This document shows, piece by piece, positions 1 through 12,689 of a stretch of 64,000 bases of DNA. The DNA lies in contig CM046298.1 in NCBI GenBank assembly GCA_025267735.1, positions 33,702,764 through 33,766,763 on the forward strand, written 5' to 3'. This stretch comes from Mactra quadrangularis. Lineage: Eukaryota; Mollusca; Bivalvia; Venerida; Mactridae. The notes beneath the pieces were generated by a model. That model saw only the letters and a program-made list of their open reading frames with translations. It was not told the origin of the DNA and ran no database searches. Each line of letters opens with the position of its first letter. Position 1 is the first letter of the stretch. A program made the position numbers and the translations under genes.

Positions 1-789
1 GAATGATAATTTTTCTTGTAAATAAAATAAAATAAATCAATTCGTTCATTGTCTTTTTAACCACATAGTTTTGATAAAAGGTTATAGTATCAATGCATGG
101 AAATAATTGTATAAATCACTACATATGAAATTGCTCGAGTTATTTCTAGGTAAATTATTATATAAATTAAGAAAATTGCATTAATTACCACTGTTTATGG
201 GAAAAAATGATGAAAAAAATTGTACTTAACAAGTGCTAATAAGAACAACCATTTTCACTTAGAATTGATTTGATTAAACACATCACATTCAATGACACTT
301 CATAAACCAACAAAATATTTGTATAAAAACATGCTTAAATAATATCAGTTTGTACTTTTAATTGATATTATGTTTCAATATAACAATCCAATAATAAGAG
401 TAATTATTACCTTACACAATAAACTTATTATAACCCTATTATATATAAAAGTGGAGAAATGACTACTAAAAAGTGGAGAAATGACCAGGGGAGAAATGAC
501 TTAGTGGAGAAACGACCTGTTCCCCTTCTGCTGTTAATAAAAACATGTTTTTTAATTATGTCGCCAATCTATTAAAAAAAAAACTATATATAGAACAAGC
601 ATTCTTGAAATTTTCTCCGCGGACTCTGAAAAATTATCCGCCGAATCAACTTCACCATCGTTACAGTAGAATGACTTCCGTACAAATCCCGTGTTTCACA
701 TACCTAAGTCTGCACGTGGTATGTACGACGCAATCTGATTGGCTCTTTCTCTCTCGATAAATCTAGCCCGAGGTGATGGAATGGCGGAT
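1..789. other. AT-rich intergenic stretch, no gene seen
   Basis: No convincing coding region or RNA gene is visible. Around 451-519 the short phrase GTGGAGAAATGAC is repeated about four times with small changes, a minor imperfect tandem repeat. The short open frames here have no recognisable domain and no splice-site support. Confidence 0.5.
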
Positions 790-793
790 TTAA

Positions 794-1455
794 GGTGGCA
801 CACCACAGTTTCAGAGCCGCATTGTCGAAGTGGCCAGGTCAAATTTTTAAATAATAGAAACTTTGGCAGTTGGATTGCATTTTTGTGGTTTAAAATATTT
901 TTGATGGCTATATTTGAAGTTTCAACAGCTAGTATTGCACTTTAGTTATTAGGCACAATGGGTTTTAAGGGTATTGCCCGAGGTATTGCGAAAAATTACT
1001 GTCAGATGCGAATGCATGGACTTTCGGAGCTAGCACAGAAATCAGCTGTTCATTTTCAAGTTACGTCAGAAATTGGAAAATTAGAGCCAAAAAGTCATGG
1101 TTGACACCCTATTTCCTTGTTATTTTCTGATTGTGCAGTGTTAAGGGTACATGAAACAGTGTAGTATATATTGCTATCGTTGGAATTAAGAATTCTGTGG
1201 GACTTTGCGTATAGCAAAAATTCGCCATTTTGTCACCTATTTTCGCGACCATCAAAACAAAGAATTAAAGGCCCCTCAGGCAGAAAAGTTTGTTTTGATC
1301 ATGTTTATTTTATTGTTTTTACTGAGAAACATATATTCATGCTAATTTTGAAAATCATTTGTTTCAGGTGTGTGACTACTGACTAGTGTGAGAGCTTTTC
1401 ATTGTGTGGCCGTGTATTTTCAGCCGAGAAGCCGAGGAAACTGTGGTGTGCCACC
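794..1455. mobile_element. piggyBac-like MITE (662 bp, TTAA target duplication)
   Basis: The two ends are exact inverted copies, starting GGTGGCACACCACAGTTTC at the left and ending with its reverse complement at the right. Both ends are flanked by TTAA (790-793 and 1456-1459), the target duplication typical of the piggyBac superfamily. No transposase is encoded, so this is a non-autonomous element that would need a transposase from elsewhere. The perfect inverted repeats suggest fairly recent insertion. The family assignment rests on the TTAA duplication and the short inverted repeats, not on a protein. Confidence 0.8.
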
Positions 1456-1795
1456 TTAACTTTGCCGTTCTTATGTTGTTGCGTTTGGATAGATTTATGG
1501 AATTATTGTAAGTTTTTTATGCAATATTTATCTTATAATATATCTGTACATTTCGGCTTTTTATTATGTTGCTTTATCTCATCGTTTTATCTGTGTTTTT
1601 GTGTTCCTTTCTTTCTCTGTGTTCATGCCACGAAGTGACTGCAATGTACACGCCACGAGATTGCTGCAGTGTGCTCATCTTGATCCAGAGAAAAAGAGGT
1701 AGACTTGATCGTTACCATTGCCACCATGTGACTTAGTTGGACCCGCTTATTGCCATCCAGCAACGAGGAAGGGGAGGTTCCATACCCATTTGAGG

Positions 1796-1878
1796 AAGCA
1801 AGACATTTCGACCCCAAGACATTTCGACCCCAAGCATTTTATGGAGACATTTCGACCCCAAGACATTTCGCCCCCAGT
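1796..1878. repeat. short tandem repeat, ACATTTCGACCCCAAG phrase
   Basis: The phrase AGACATTTCGACCCCAAG occurs four times, some copies separated by a short spacer, and the last copy is changed to CGCCCCCAG. Open frames crossing it are artefacts of the repeat. Confidence 0.8.
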
Positions 1879-1879
1879 T

Positions 1880-3281
1880 TATATACATAGCTAGAATTTG
1901 GTTAGCTAAATGGTTAGTGTACATGACTTAACTCATAGAATCAAAATATTGGATTGTCAAGGAATCATCTGTATTATTATAAAAAAGTGACCTGGAATTC
2001 TCGATGACCCGGAACTGTCTCTTGTTCTGTCATATTTCAGGCCCGGATTTACCGGGGGAGCACAGGGGGCACGTGCTTCCCCACCTGGTCCCACAGATAT
2101 TGTCACTCATACAAAGTATGAAAGTAAAGGGCACAAAATCGGCACCATCAAACTAATATCAACTAGACTTTTACAATAATTGTACTATTAAATCATTCAT
2201 CCGATCTATCGAAACAATCTCCGTATATAAAGATCCTGTTCTACTCGCGGTGTCAATGCAAGGTCACGTCGAGATGAACTTTGTATCGACCAATCAATGT
2301 GTAACTTTCATCTAGACGAAAACACTATTAATCACATTTTGATTTCCTAATTTCTATTTTTAGACCGAGGTTTGCATGCAAATTTAACAGCGGTATTATT
2401 CACAGTCTGCAATTGGGTGGCTCATTTCAAATTGCGTGACGTAGAGGATGTAAACAAGTAACGTATCATAACAATTTCGTCATTAATATATTATGATGAA
2501 AAAAGGTCACCTGAACGTGACCTTCGTTTGGAAAAGGCCAGATCTAAATTAGCGAGTATGCGAGCGGTGAAATTTTAGATCGGGTTTTAATCAGATTGCT
2601 ATCGAAATAGATAATGATCTAAATTGATACATTCAAGCATCTCAGGGTACCTAGATTGGGCCTTATCAAGCGTTCAAATCATTGATCATGCAAGTGTATG
2701 GTCCTTCTTTACACTTTTACAGACACATAGATATCAATAGCTATGTATATTGTCTACATTGCACATACATCAACAGTATTTTTCAGACTGTCACCAACGA
2801 AATTACCATGGTAACAAGCTTACGAAGCCTAAATTTGGTTATTGTGCACTGTGTTACTTGTTTACTATTGTATATCATTGGCATTTTCAGTTAGATGGCA
2901 AAAGCCGAGGACAGCTAGTCGAGTGCATTTTTACGTCATTATTATGACACGCAAACTTGCACGATTGTCTGATGTTTTTTATAGTATTAAAATTCTGAAT
3001 AACTTCAAAAGAGTGACCGAGTCTAAACATAAATTAATTATTATTGAGGACATCGGCGTTTTTCATAGCCACCCAATTCAACGACTCAGTCGTTCCGACT
3101 AGAATGTTTGAGGACAGCCGTAGTAAATGGACTAACATGTTTTTAATTTAACACGGGTATAGCCAAAAACTCGGATTTACATCATAGTTTTTTTACGGGC
3201 AGGATTTGACTTTTTTTGTTAAAATGTAATGATAATTTTCCAAATTTTAGCTTCATTTTATCATTTTAAAGAGTGTTTTTT
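1880..3281. other. no recognisable gene
   Basis: About 1.4 kb of AT-rich sequence without a recognisable coding exon, RNA gene or element boundary. Several overlapping short frames occur at 2680-3100 in different phases, which is what chance would give. Confidence 0.4.
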
Positions 3282-5041
3282 AGCCGGATTTTTCAACGAA
3301 AAAATTCGGCTAATAGTTTGGCGAACACGGGCGGGCGGGCGGGCAGGTGGGCGGGCGGGTGAGCGGGCGTGCGGGCGGGCGTCCGGTGTCGTTAACAATT
3401 GCGTTAAAGTTTTTAATGTACCATATATTTCTGCTATTTAAAGTCAGATCTCTACGAAACTTTATACAATGATAACATACCATGTGATGAACAGAATTAG
3501 ACAGTAACCACAACTCTACCTTGCTTAATTATGGATTATTGCCCTTTGTAATTTCGGGTGTCTGGTGTCGTTAACAATTGCGTTTAATTTAGCATATATT
3601 TCTGCCATTTATTGTCAGATTTTTATGAAACTTCATACAATGATAACATACAATGTGATGAACAGATTAAGACAGTAACCACAACTCTACCTGACTTAAA
3701 AATGGATTATTTCCCTTTGTTTTTTTGCGTTAAAGTTTTAAAATTGTTGGATATCTCAGCCATTTATGGTTAGATGTTTATGAAATTTCATACAATGATT
3801 ACATACCATGTGATGAACAGATTAAGACAGTAACCACAACTCTACCTGGCTTAAAAATGGATTATTTCCCTTTGTTTTTTGCGTTAAAGTTTTAAAATTG
3901 TTGGATATCTCTGCCATTTCTGGTTAGATGTTTACGAAATTTCATACAATGATTACATACCATCTGTTGAAAAGAATTAGACAGTAATGGCAACTCTACC
4001 TGGCCTAATAATGGATTATTTCCCTTTGTTTTTTTTGCGTTAAAGTTTTCAAATTGTTGGATATCTCTGCCATTTATGGTTAGATGTTTATGAAATTTCA
4101 TACAATGATTACATACCATCTGTTGAAAAGAATTTCAGACAGTAAGAGCAACTCCACCTGACTTAATAATGGATTATTTCCCTTTGTTTTTTTGTGTTAA
4201 ATTTTTCAAATTGTTGGATATCTCTGTTATTTATGGTTTGATGTTTTTGAAATTTCATACAATGATTACATATCATCTGTTGAAAAGAATTAGACAGTAA
4301 CCACAACTCTACCTGGCCTAATAAAAGATTATTTCCCTTTGTTATTTTTGTGTTAAAGTTTTAAAATTGTTGGATATCTTTGCCATTTATGGTTAGATGT
4401 TTATGAAATTTCATACAATGTTTACATATGATCTGTTGAAAAAGAATTAGACAGTAACCACAACTCTACCTGGCTTAAAAATGGATTATTTCCCTTTGTT
4501 ATTTTTGTGTTAAAGCTTTCAAATTGTTGGGTATCTTTGCCATTTATGGTTAGATTATTATGAAATTTCATACAATGATTACATACCATCTGTTGAAAGA
4601 ATTAGACAGTAACCGCAACTCTACTTGGCTTAAATATGGATTATTTCCCTTTGTATTTTTTTATGTTAAAGTTTTCAGTATGTTGGATCTCTCCAATAGC
4701 AAGTATTCTGGCATTTTCCAGTCATATTTTCCCGCCATTTTGTTTCAACAATTTCACCATTTGCCATACAAGGTTTTTTTTAACAAAATTCTCTCGCCAA
4801 TTTCATATCATTAGCATTATTTTCATCCATAGTTTTCATGTCTTATGCCATCTTATCCAAATACCAACAAAATACTAAGAAAAGATACAATAGGACATAT
4901 ATATAGTTAATGAAACTCTTTATTCCTTTAAGATTAATTATTGCCCTTTGTATTCCTTCTGATAAGCAATATATTAAATGACTTTCTTTTGTAACAACGT
5001 AAACTTGTTCTCAATGTTCCCATATGCAGAAAAATCCGGCT
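3282..5041. mobile_element. TIR element with internal ~157-bp tandem array
   Basis: The left end reads AGCCGGATTTTT and the right end AAAAATCCGGCT, forming a 12-bp inverted repeat. Just inside the left end lies a GGGC-rich run (about 3328-3386). This is followed by about eight diverged copies of a ~157-bp unit (about 3400-4680). Each unit has the order GCGTTAAAGTTTT, TTGGATATCTCTGCCATTTA, AATTTCATACAATGATTACA and ATGGATTATTTCCCTTTGT. MITE-like elements with a tandem-repeat core are a known bivalve repeat style. No transposase is present. The exact target duplication is unclear because both flanks are T-rich. Confidence 0.6.
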
Positions 5042-5186
5042 TTAATGTGGCTCCCACATTATCTTTCTTGTTTATGATTGATCTAGGTTTTGAGTATTGC
5101 AGTACTGTAATTGGAATATGAACTATAATGTTCTATAAATGATTTGATGTTAAATTAGTTTGTAAAAAAATCTTAATGTCTTTTAG

Positions 5187-5605
5187 TAGGGCTGTAACGA
5201 TTCACCAATGCATTGTGAGATCGTATTCCCGACTGTCTGATATGGGTGTATCGAATCGCGTCCTAAAAAATCGTGATTCAGAAGGCCCTTTACAAAAAAT
5301 TAGTTAAAAACAAAATAAACTATATCTATAGCATTTAACTTGCAATTGCAATCTTTACTCAAATTTACTTATTATTCTCAATACTCATTAAACAAAGATA
5401 ACATTTGTTTTGTTGATATTATTTTGTGTTATTGGAGTAATAATAAACTTTTTTAATTTTATGATTGTTTGATAAAAGTATCATAATTTGTCAATGCATT
5501 CATACCATATTCATAATTTAATCGTATCGCGATTAATATCGTAATCGTGAGGCATATATTGTGATATGTATCGTATCGCGACCTTGGCCGAGATACGCAG
5601 CCCTA
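5187..5605. mobile_element. hAT-type MITE (419 bp, 8-bp TSD)
   Basis: The ends are TAGGGCTG at the left and CAGCCCTA at the right. The element is flanked by a perfect 8-bp direct repeat TCTTTTAG (5179-5186 and 5606-5613). Eight-base duplications and TAGGG..CCCTA ends are diagnostic of the hAT superfamily. The interior contains repeated ATCG-rich phrases (TCGTATCGCG) but no transposase. Confidence 0.88.
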
Positions 5606-5613
5606 TCTTTTAG

Positions 5614-8320
5614 TATTTTCAGTTTTACAGCATCAATTTTGCAAATGCATCTTTCGGTAAATATTTTCATCTGAATTAATTACCAGCATCACATTGTATG
5701 TTTCATATGGAGCATTTTGATGTATAATACACTGCTCTTGATAGAAGTATAAAAAAGAGTTCGAGCATTTTTCATTTTACTATTTTGAATGCAAACAAAG
5801 ACTTTCCTTGAACCTTAAATAATTTTGTATCATGTTGTTATGTTTGATAAACATTAAAACAAAGTCGATTTTATATAGCTGTTTCTTGATATGATTTTAC
5901 TGATGAAAGCAGACTATAAGATACAAAGTTTTTTTCGCTGAAAATAGTTGGAGGTCATTTCAAGTCCAAATGCATATGTAAGGATTATTTCGACATTCTC
6001 TAAACAACCAAATTTTCAATAAATGAAATGAAAAGCGGTCAGTATATATTACGGCTTTAAAAGATAATGTTTTGTTATCAAGAATGATATTGTTCATCAA
6101 GAAATTAATTACAATAGAATATCGTCATATGCAAAAATTACCTTGAACTATCCGTATTACACAGGTTACATAGATCTACGTAAAGTCAGAAGATAATTTG
6201 CATAATGCAATAAAGGTTAATAATTTTTCAAAATATTATTTTGATATAGATTTGAATTACGAGGAATTATATTAATGTAAAATCAGATATGAAAAGATTT
6301 GATTAATATGTATAACAAGAGCTAAACTTACTGTGAGAATTAATCTACATGTATTTTCAAAATTCCAAGTGAAAATGAAATAAAATATCAACAATGTAAT
6401 ACGGTATATGAATAGTTTTAAATATTGTGAAAATATCGGATGTGTTAAATAATGTTCTGAAAATAAGTTCAGGTTCAAAATTCTTAAACTAAAATATGTA
6501 TAAAAATTGGATGGAATAAAATTTTGTCTGAATATTTTGACATTCTAGTATCCAGAGGTTAAATCGAGAATCTTGATATTCTCTATAGGTACGAGAATAT
6601 GAGTATGTGATAATTGCATTAAAATGTTTCATTGCAGATAGTGTTTCATTATGAGTATAGTCGATCAAGTGTTTCCATGGCAACAGTAGAGACAATGTGA
6701 CATTGGTAAAACAACAGCACACTCCAATATCAGTGATCAGTGATTTAAATGATGATATGGAAATGATGACATAGCTTGTATGGTATGTTAACTGTTTACT
6801 TACTTACTTTATGTAGACATAATCCAAGTCTTTAGTCATGTGATCTACAACAAAAGGCGGGGATACCCTTGATAACTCATCCCATCTCTGCTGCAACCAA
6901 TGACTATTTCGTTGGGAAGTATGCTTAAAGGAGGAGGTATTATACAGACTTGCATGGTTTTAATTAATTACTGGATTTAGCCAGAAAAATAACTGCAGAT
7001 TTACATCATTATAGTTTAATACAGGCAGACATTGACTCTTTGATTTAGGACATGATCTTTTACACAGTTTAATTAGCCTTTTTTGGTTCATTAAAGTGTG
7101 TTTTATAGTTCTTAGACTTGCAGCTATGACATTTAAAAATCTATTTTTTCCATGTATAATTTCATCCTATGGTTCCAGGCGCATAGGAGCAGGTGCCGTT
7201 GGGGCAGCGGCCCCTATATTCTGGCAAGTAGCAGCAATGGGGCCGGGAGTTAATATTTCATGACACATGATAACACTAAACAGTTATCAGGTTATGACAG
7301 GAATGACTCAGTTTATTTTCTTCTTAAACTCTGTTGTTCCATGTGTCCAAATATAGCTAAGATTTCTGATAACATTTACAGTAAACTAAAGAATTTGACT
7401 TGTGTTTTTACATACACAGATTGGCACCTTTGACTTTTGAAAAATCAATTATTTTTTCACCTGGTAAGGTGTATCCACTCCCAGTGCACCCAGCCCCACT
7501 AAAGCAGCGCTGGCAAAATCTATTGTCGGTGTTGTCCCAATGTATGTATGGACAAGTGGATTTTTCAATAAATTTATACTACAATGTTCATATCCATGAA
7601 CAAGCTAGTTTTACCAGTCAGTCAGAGTGGACAAGAATTTTTTTTTAAGATTTCACCCATTAAGATCCAGCCCTGCACATCTATGAATTATATAATTGTA
7701 TTTGTTTGAATTATACAATAGTTGTTTGAAAAAAATACAACAATAAGTATTTATGTTAAATAACCTTCAAATACTGTGTCATTGCAGGTTGGGTTTCATT
7801 ATGAGTATAATTACAGATGTGTTTCCATGGCAACAGTAGTGACAATGTGACATTTGTGAAACCTTAAACAACAACAACACTCTCAGATATTGTAATTAAG
7901 AGTAAACAGTGGTTTGAATGATGTTTTTGAAGTGATTACATAGTATATGGTATGTTAACTGTTTACTTACATACTTAATTTAGGTCATAGACCCTATTAA
8001 CATTTTTATGGGGTCCTTGTTTAAATACATGTACAATCAAGGTCTATAGTCATGTGAACTACAACAATCACATATAAGGTAAATCTGACCATGCTTCTCA
8101 TGAATTTCTCCCTCTAGACAAATAATTGTCATGTAACGCATGAAATAACAACTACCTTTTCTATCCTAAATATATTCTGAATTGGTTCTTTAATTATGGA
8201 TCCTTGGCTTCAAATCATCGGCACAAAAATTAAATCTAAAAGATTTTATGCACTTTTTGAATCTTTTCTAATTTTGGCTGCTGCAAGAATTTAGAATATC
8301 ATGTGTATATATACACCCAG
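5614..8320. other. AT-rich stretch with a diverged duplication; no gene
   Basis: A segment near 6628-6800 reappears in diverged form near 7783-7965. Both contain TTTCATTATGAGTATA, GTGTTTCCATGGCAACAGTA, GACAATGTGACATT and TATGGTATGTTAACTGTTTA in the same order and orientation. Nothing coding is recognisable; frames through the shared block hit stops in both copies. The element type is unknown. Confidence 0.55.
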
Positions 8321-8321
8321 C

Positions 8322-8640
8322 AAACAAATAATGTTGTACAGACATCATATAAACGTTAGACCCAACGTCGGGTTAACGTCGCCTCATAGTTGGATTTGAA
8401 AGTTTTTTAGATGGTGGATTTCCCAGGTCGTATTAATGTCTGACCCCAAGGTTGGGTTGACATCGCCTCATAGTTGGATTTGAAAGTTTTTTAGATGGTG
8501 GATTTCCCAGGTCGTATTAATGTCTGACCCTGAGGTTGGGTTGACGTCGCCTCATAGTTGGATTTGAAAGTTTTTTAGACAGTGGATTTCCGACATCATA
8601 TTAACGTCTAACCCGAAGTCGTATTTATGTCGTATCATAA
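8322..8640. repeat. 84-bp tandem repeat, ~3.5 copies
   Basis: The phrase CGCCTCATAGTTGGATTTGA recurs at an 84-base period (about 8380, 8464 and 8548), followed each time by a GGTCGTATTAATGTCTGACC-like segment. Flanking partial units are more diverged. It has no coding content. Confidence 0.85.
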
Positions 8641-9067
8641 GCAAAGTTTAAACGAAAAATATTTCTTTTAAAGTGTTCATTTTATGGTAAAAATTACTAA
8701 TTTGTTCATTTTAAGGATCATTTTTACAATTATAGATGATAAAATCATAAGATGATAGGCCGATTATTTTATTTCACGCATTTGTAATAATATAAGAATT
8801 GTAATTCTGTGTCATTAAAATAAGTTATGTAGTTTGAAATTGTTTACTTTCATATATAGTCAGTGCATACATGCATTGGCGTTATGAACAGACAACGTCA
8901 CGTTTTCAGAGGTTTCGAAAAAAAAATCCGACTATTGCCGTGAACCTTTTTTTCAAAACTGTCCATTTGATCAATTAAATTAAGCGGACTAATGAAAAAC
9001 TAAGAATTAATAGTTTATGCACACATGCAAGTATACACTACGATTATGTCATTGTTATCAAACACCA

Positions 9068-9332
9068 TTAGGTTGTCAACACAATTTAGGTCATTTAACA
9101 GCGGCCAGCACACCTAACCTAGCTTTCCTAGACCCTATTCTATAACCAGTACTCACATACCTTGGACAAGGCTGGAAACTTCTCCAGTATCTAATCAATG
9201 GGGGAGAATTGACATTATTGTCAAAATTTCATGGAAGGGTGTAACCTCCCTGGATGGAATTTGAACTCATATCCCCGGGACACGAGATTCCAAATCCTGG
9301 TGTGCTACCAACTGCGCTATCGACCTGGGTTG
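9068..9332 (-). repeat. tRNA-derived SINE (family B), minus strand
   Basis: Read on the minus strand, it starts with a tRNA-like head (CAGGTCGATAGCGCAGTTGG), then a box-B-like GAGTTCAAATTCCATCC. The body ends with CCTAACCTAGCTTTCC and ACACAATTTAGGTCATTT in reverse orientation. The same body and order occur in the + strand copy at 63611-63897 and a fragment at 62688-62781, so this is a dispersed family. The tRNA-like part lacks the fold and conserved bases of a working tRNA. Confidence 0.75.
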
Positions 9333-9339
9333 ACACAGA

Positions 9340-10920
9340 TCTTAAATTGGTTTTATCAATTTCGGTTCCAAATTACTGACTGTTTAAAAATATAATATAA
9401 AAAACATAGCTAGCGTTGCAAATAGAAACTGAATTAGAGTTAGGAAACGATGCAAACTATTCGTACACGATCAGTATTTACTCCATTGAATTTTTTTTGT
9501 GGGTGTTGTTATACTCTGGATGTATATGTTGTTTACTTTCGCATACAATGTTTACAAGTAAGTTATTGAGTCCCACTTTTTGATCGTAGAAAAACTAGGT
9601 CAACATTTTTTTACCTGTGATAATTTGTTATCTAAATATTATGGTTTTACATAACACTATCGTAATGCAGATATTGTGGTGTTAATTATTTACAATTCCT
9701 TAATGTGTAAAATTTAAACGCTTTTCCTCAATTTATTTAATCTATGAATCGACAAGCTTCCTTGTAGACAACTAGGTATTGAAGGCGGGGTCTATGGTGG
9801 AGAGAGAAGGCGGGTAATTGAATAATTAAGAGCGTCATCTATCAGAATGCACATTGGTAGACTATATACATTTGTGTATGACTTTAACGACAGACAACAC
9901 AAGCCGGCATAGTTTTTATGTATTAGATTTTAATGAGGTGTCATGCTAGAACTAACCCTCTTTGTCTATGTTGAAAATTGCTGAAGCCTGAAGAGAGTAA
10001 TCTTATACTTCCTTGTTACCATTGGAAAGAGGCATTGTTCCAAAAAGAAAAAAATGAGAACTATGAAAAAGGGAATATAGCCGATTTCTGACCTTAAAAA
10101 TTGTCCGAAAAAAAACCCACTGATGATATTAAGTGCATACTTCAAGTCATAATAAATAAATAATTTACAATATGAACACTGTAGTTTACTGTTGGAAATG
10201 ATTAAAACATTGAGCCATCTACATTATTTAGTTCTGCAATGTTAGTATTTTTACAGCTGTAATATTACTGGTTCAAGGACTAGCCAAATTTATAGATGTA
10301 CTTGTCTGCATACATAAATGTACTAGTTGGGCACACCCCTGCCATAATTCGTGATTGTTTGTCAATTTTCATTTCATAGTTGCTTACAAATAAAACTGTA
10401 TGAATGGAATACTTTTATTTCAAATCAGTGAATATATTACTTATTGTTCATATTGTTAATACGACTTATATCTACATTATTGATTGTTATTGGAACGAAC
10501 ATGTAAGATATTATAGTTATTGAAACTTAGTTGGTCAAAGTTCCAAATTAAAATAAAAACCTAGGTTTAATTACATGTAATGCTGAAAATTACGATTTTA
10601 TTATATTTGGTGATTTTTTTTCTTTGACATATCAGGGTATTGGACATAGCGACAGTGAGTCCAGTTTAATAACAGTCCAATAAAAGAACTGCAGACCTAT
10701 TTTGTACTAGGGTGATATCATAATCGCAGACTGAGAGAATGACCTACCTCAGTGTAATTAGGTTTTTAAATTAAAGACTGTAGAAGACAATAAAATTATC
10801 AGTAATTGGCAATTAGGGTAGAACTTTTTACTGGACAAACCTGTTAAACCACATCATCCTATAAAAAAAACACAAACCTTTTTAGTTTGACTTTTCAAAG
10901 AAAATGAGAGCTTATGCTAT
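9340..10920. other. no recognisable gene
   Basis: About 1.6 kb of AT-rich sequence in which I see no supported exon, RNA gene, inverted-repeat element or tandem array. Confidence 0.4.
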
Positions 10921-10921
10921 C

Positions 10922-12060
10922 ACTTTTGCATTGACATTGGCGTAGGGGTCAATGTTGCTTGTGAGGTTAAAGTTTAATATCTTCAACACTATCATAGATG
11001 TTTTATTGAAATTGGTGTACTTATTTAATGGCACTACATCAACTATACTGTGAAGGGGCATAACTGAGGATACTTTTTTTTACTTATTGCCTTTTTTACT
11101 TAGAATATTGCAAAATATGAGCTTGAAGTTTTTCTTATGTAAAAGTCTTCAATACTGATCAAAATATTTGACTTGAAGTTTGTATACTTAATTGTTAGTA
11201 CTTTATCTGTAGGGCATGTATGGGATATAACAATGGAAGAATTATTGTTGGAGTTATTCCCCTTTATACTTCAACATTTAAGATTAATATTAGTTCAAAT
11301 TTTGATATCTTTAGTACCTATAAACATATTTGTATGAAAGTTAGTATGCCTTTTAATTAGTTTTACTACTATTTGACAGTGAAAAGACATAATTCTTAAT
11401 GAATTAGTTTTGGAGTCATGCCCCTATATTGTTTAAAGGTTAAATTTTGTTTGAACTGAGTTAGTTCAGTACTATTGAAGACACAAAAATGTATTTGATT
11501 GAAATTGGTACTCTAAAGAGCCGCAATTAAGACCACTTTTGTTATTTCTAAATCATGCTATTTTTGACAATTATTAAGACAAAAATGCTTAATTTGTGAA
11601 CAGAAGGGTCTCTTAAATAAGATGTTTTGCTATTAAGATCATGGATTTTGCTGGTCTTAATAGGGGAATTTAACTGTATGCTTATCAATCAGTTCTACAT
11701 CTACACTACTATAAAGGGATTTAACTGTGGGTGAATTATCTTTTGGATTTATTCCCCTTTAAGACTTTAATTTAAAATTTGGTTGTTTAAGAAGGAAATA
11801 TTTTAAAACTCATAATGATATGTAAATGAAGTTGATACACTTATTCATTGGTACTACATTATAGTACTATTATGGTACTATTATTTTCCAGCTATGCCGC
11901 TTTACACTTTAATGGTAAAGTTTGTAACTACTGGAATATCTTTTGTAAAAGTTGGCATGCATATTCACTGATACTTCATCTCCTTGAAGGGGTATAACTA
12001 TAGACATCAGTTGTTGGAGTTATGCCCCTTTTTTATTTAACAACTATTACAAGACATGTC
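10922..12060. repeat. highly diverged tandem-like repeat (GTTATGCCCCTTT motif)
   Basis: A loose unit recurs roughly every 130-200 bases: an ACTACATCAACTATACTGTG-like phrase, then AAGGGGCATAACT, then a TTGGAGTTATGCCCCTTT-like phrase and a run of Ts. Copies are old and diverged. A small MITE copy (11512-11678) lies inside it. Function is unknown and there is no coding signal. Confidence 0.5.
11512..11678. mobile_element. short MITE, paralogue of 60975-61137
   Basis: About 165 bases share order and phrases with 60975-61137, including GACCACTTTTGTTATTTC, TTTTTGACAATTATTAAGAC, GAAAGGGTCTC-like and GATTTTGCTGGTCTT. Its own ends are weakened, but the paralogue has CAG..CTG ends and TA flanks, suggesting a Tc1/mariner/pogo-type MITE. 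Confidence 0.6.
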
Positions 12061-12403
12061 TTGAAAGAACTTTAGTTTAATGATCAGCCTTACCATGAAG
12101 AAAACAAAACACTTGAAAAGTCAAGCACATAGTTCTTGGACTGCTCTTGTTGAATTTTATATTGTTTTTTTTTTTACAAGAGAGTAGTGTCAGAATAAGG
12201 TTTTGTGCAATTTCATTAGCACCACCCAATGAGTACTTTGATTTATCATTTCAGATGTACAATATAACTGCATGGAAGATGTTTTAGATGATTATGAACA
12301 GGAAATGTATGGTCATCAGAAAGAAGATAAGTGCAGTTATTTTATTATTTTTACAAATAATTATATTATTGCTCTTTTAAAGATGAATGTAAAACATAGT
12401 GAG

Positions 12404-12666
12404 CTGTCCTGCTAGCTCAGTTGGTAGCATGCAAGTCTACTGATGAGGAGTGGTGGGTTGATTCCCATGCAGGATATACTTTGGTGGCGCTGGTCATGAA
12501 ATTATTTCTATGGCCATTCTCCCTCCTACCAATGATTCCTAATTATGTAGGGCAGTTGTCAGTCATTTAGCATTTCCAGGAACCGTGAGTAGGTTAATTA
12601 ACTGCCTTTATATAACCTATCCAATGTGTTGCTACAGGGTTAAACCCAACATAAACAAAACAAACT
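12404..12666 (+). repeat. tRNA-derived SINE (family A)
   Basis: The head contains a box-A-like TAGCTCAGTTGGTAGCA followed by a box-B-like GGTTGATTCCC. The body contains TTCTCCCTCCTACCAATGAT, GGGCAGTTGTCAGTCA and AGCATTTCCAGGAACCGTGA. It ends with AAACCCAACATAAACAAAAC. Copies at 22388-22683 and 46289-46590 share this structure, so it is a SINE of the bivalve type with a conserved central domain rather than a functional tRNA. Confidence 0.8.
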
Positions 12667-12689
12667 AACGAAGTAAAACATAGTGAGCG

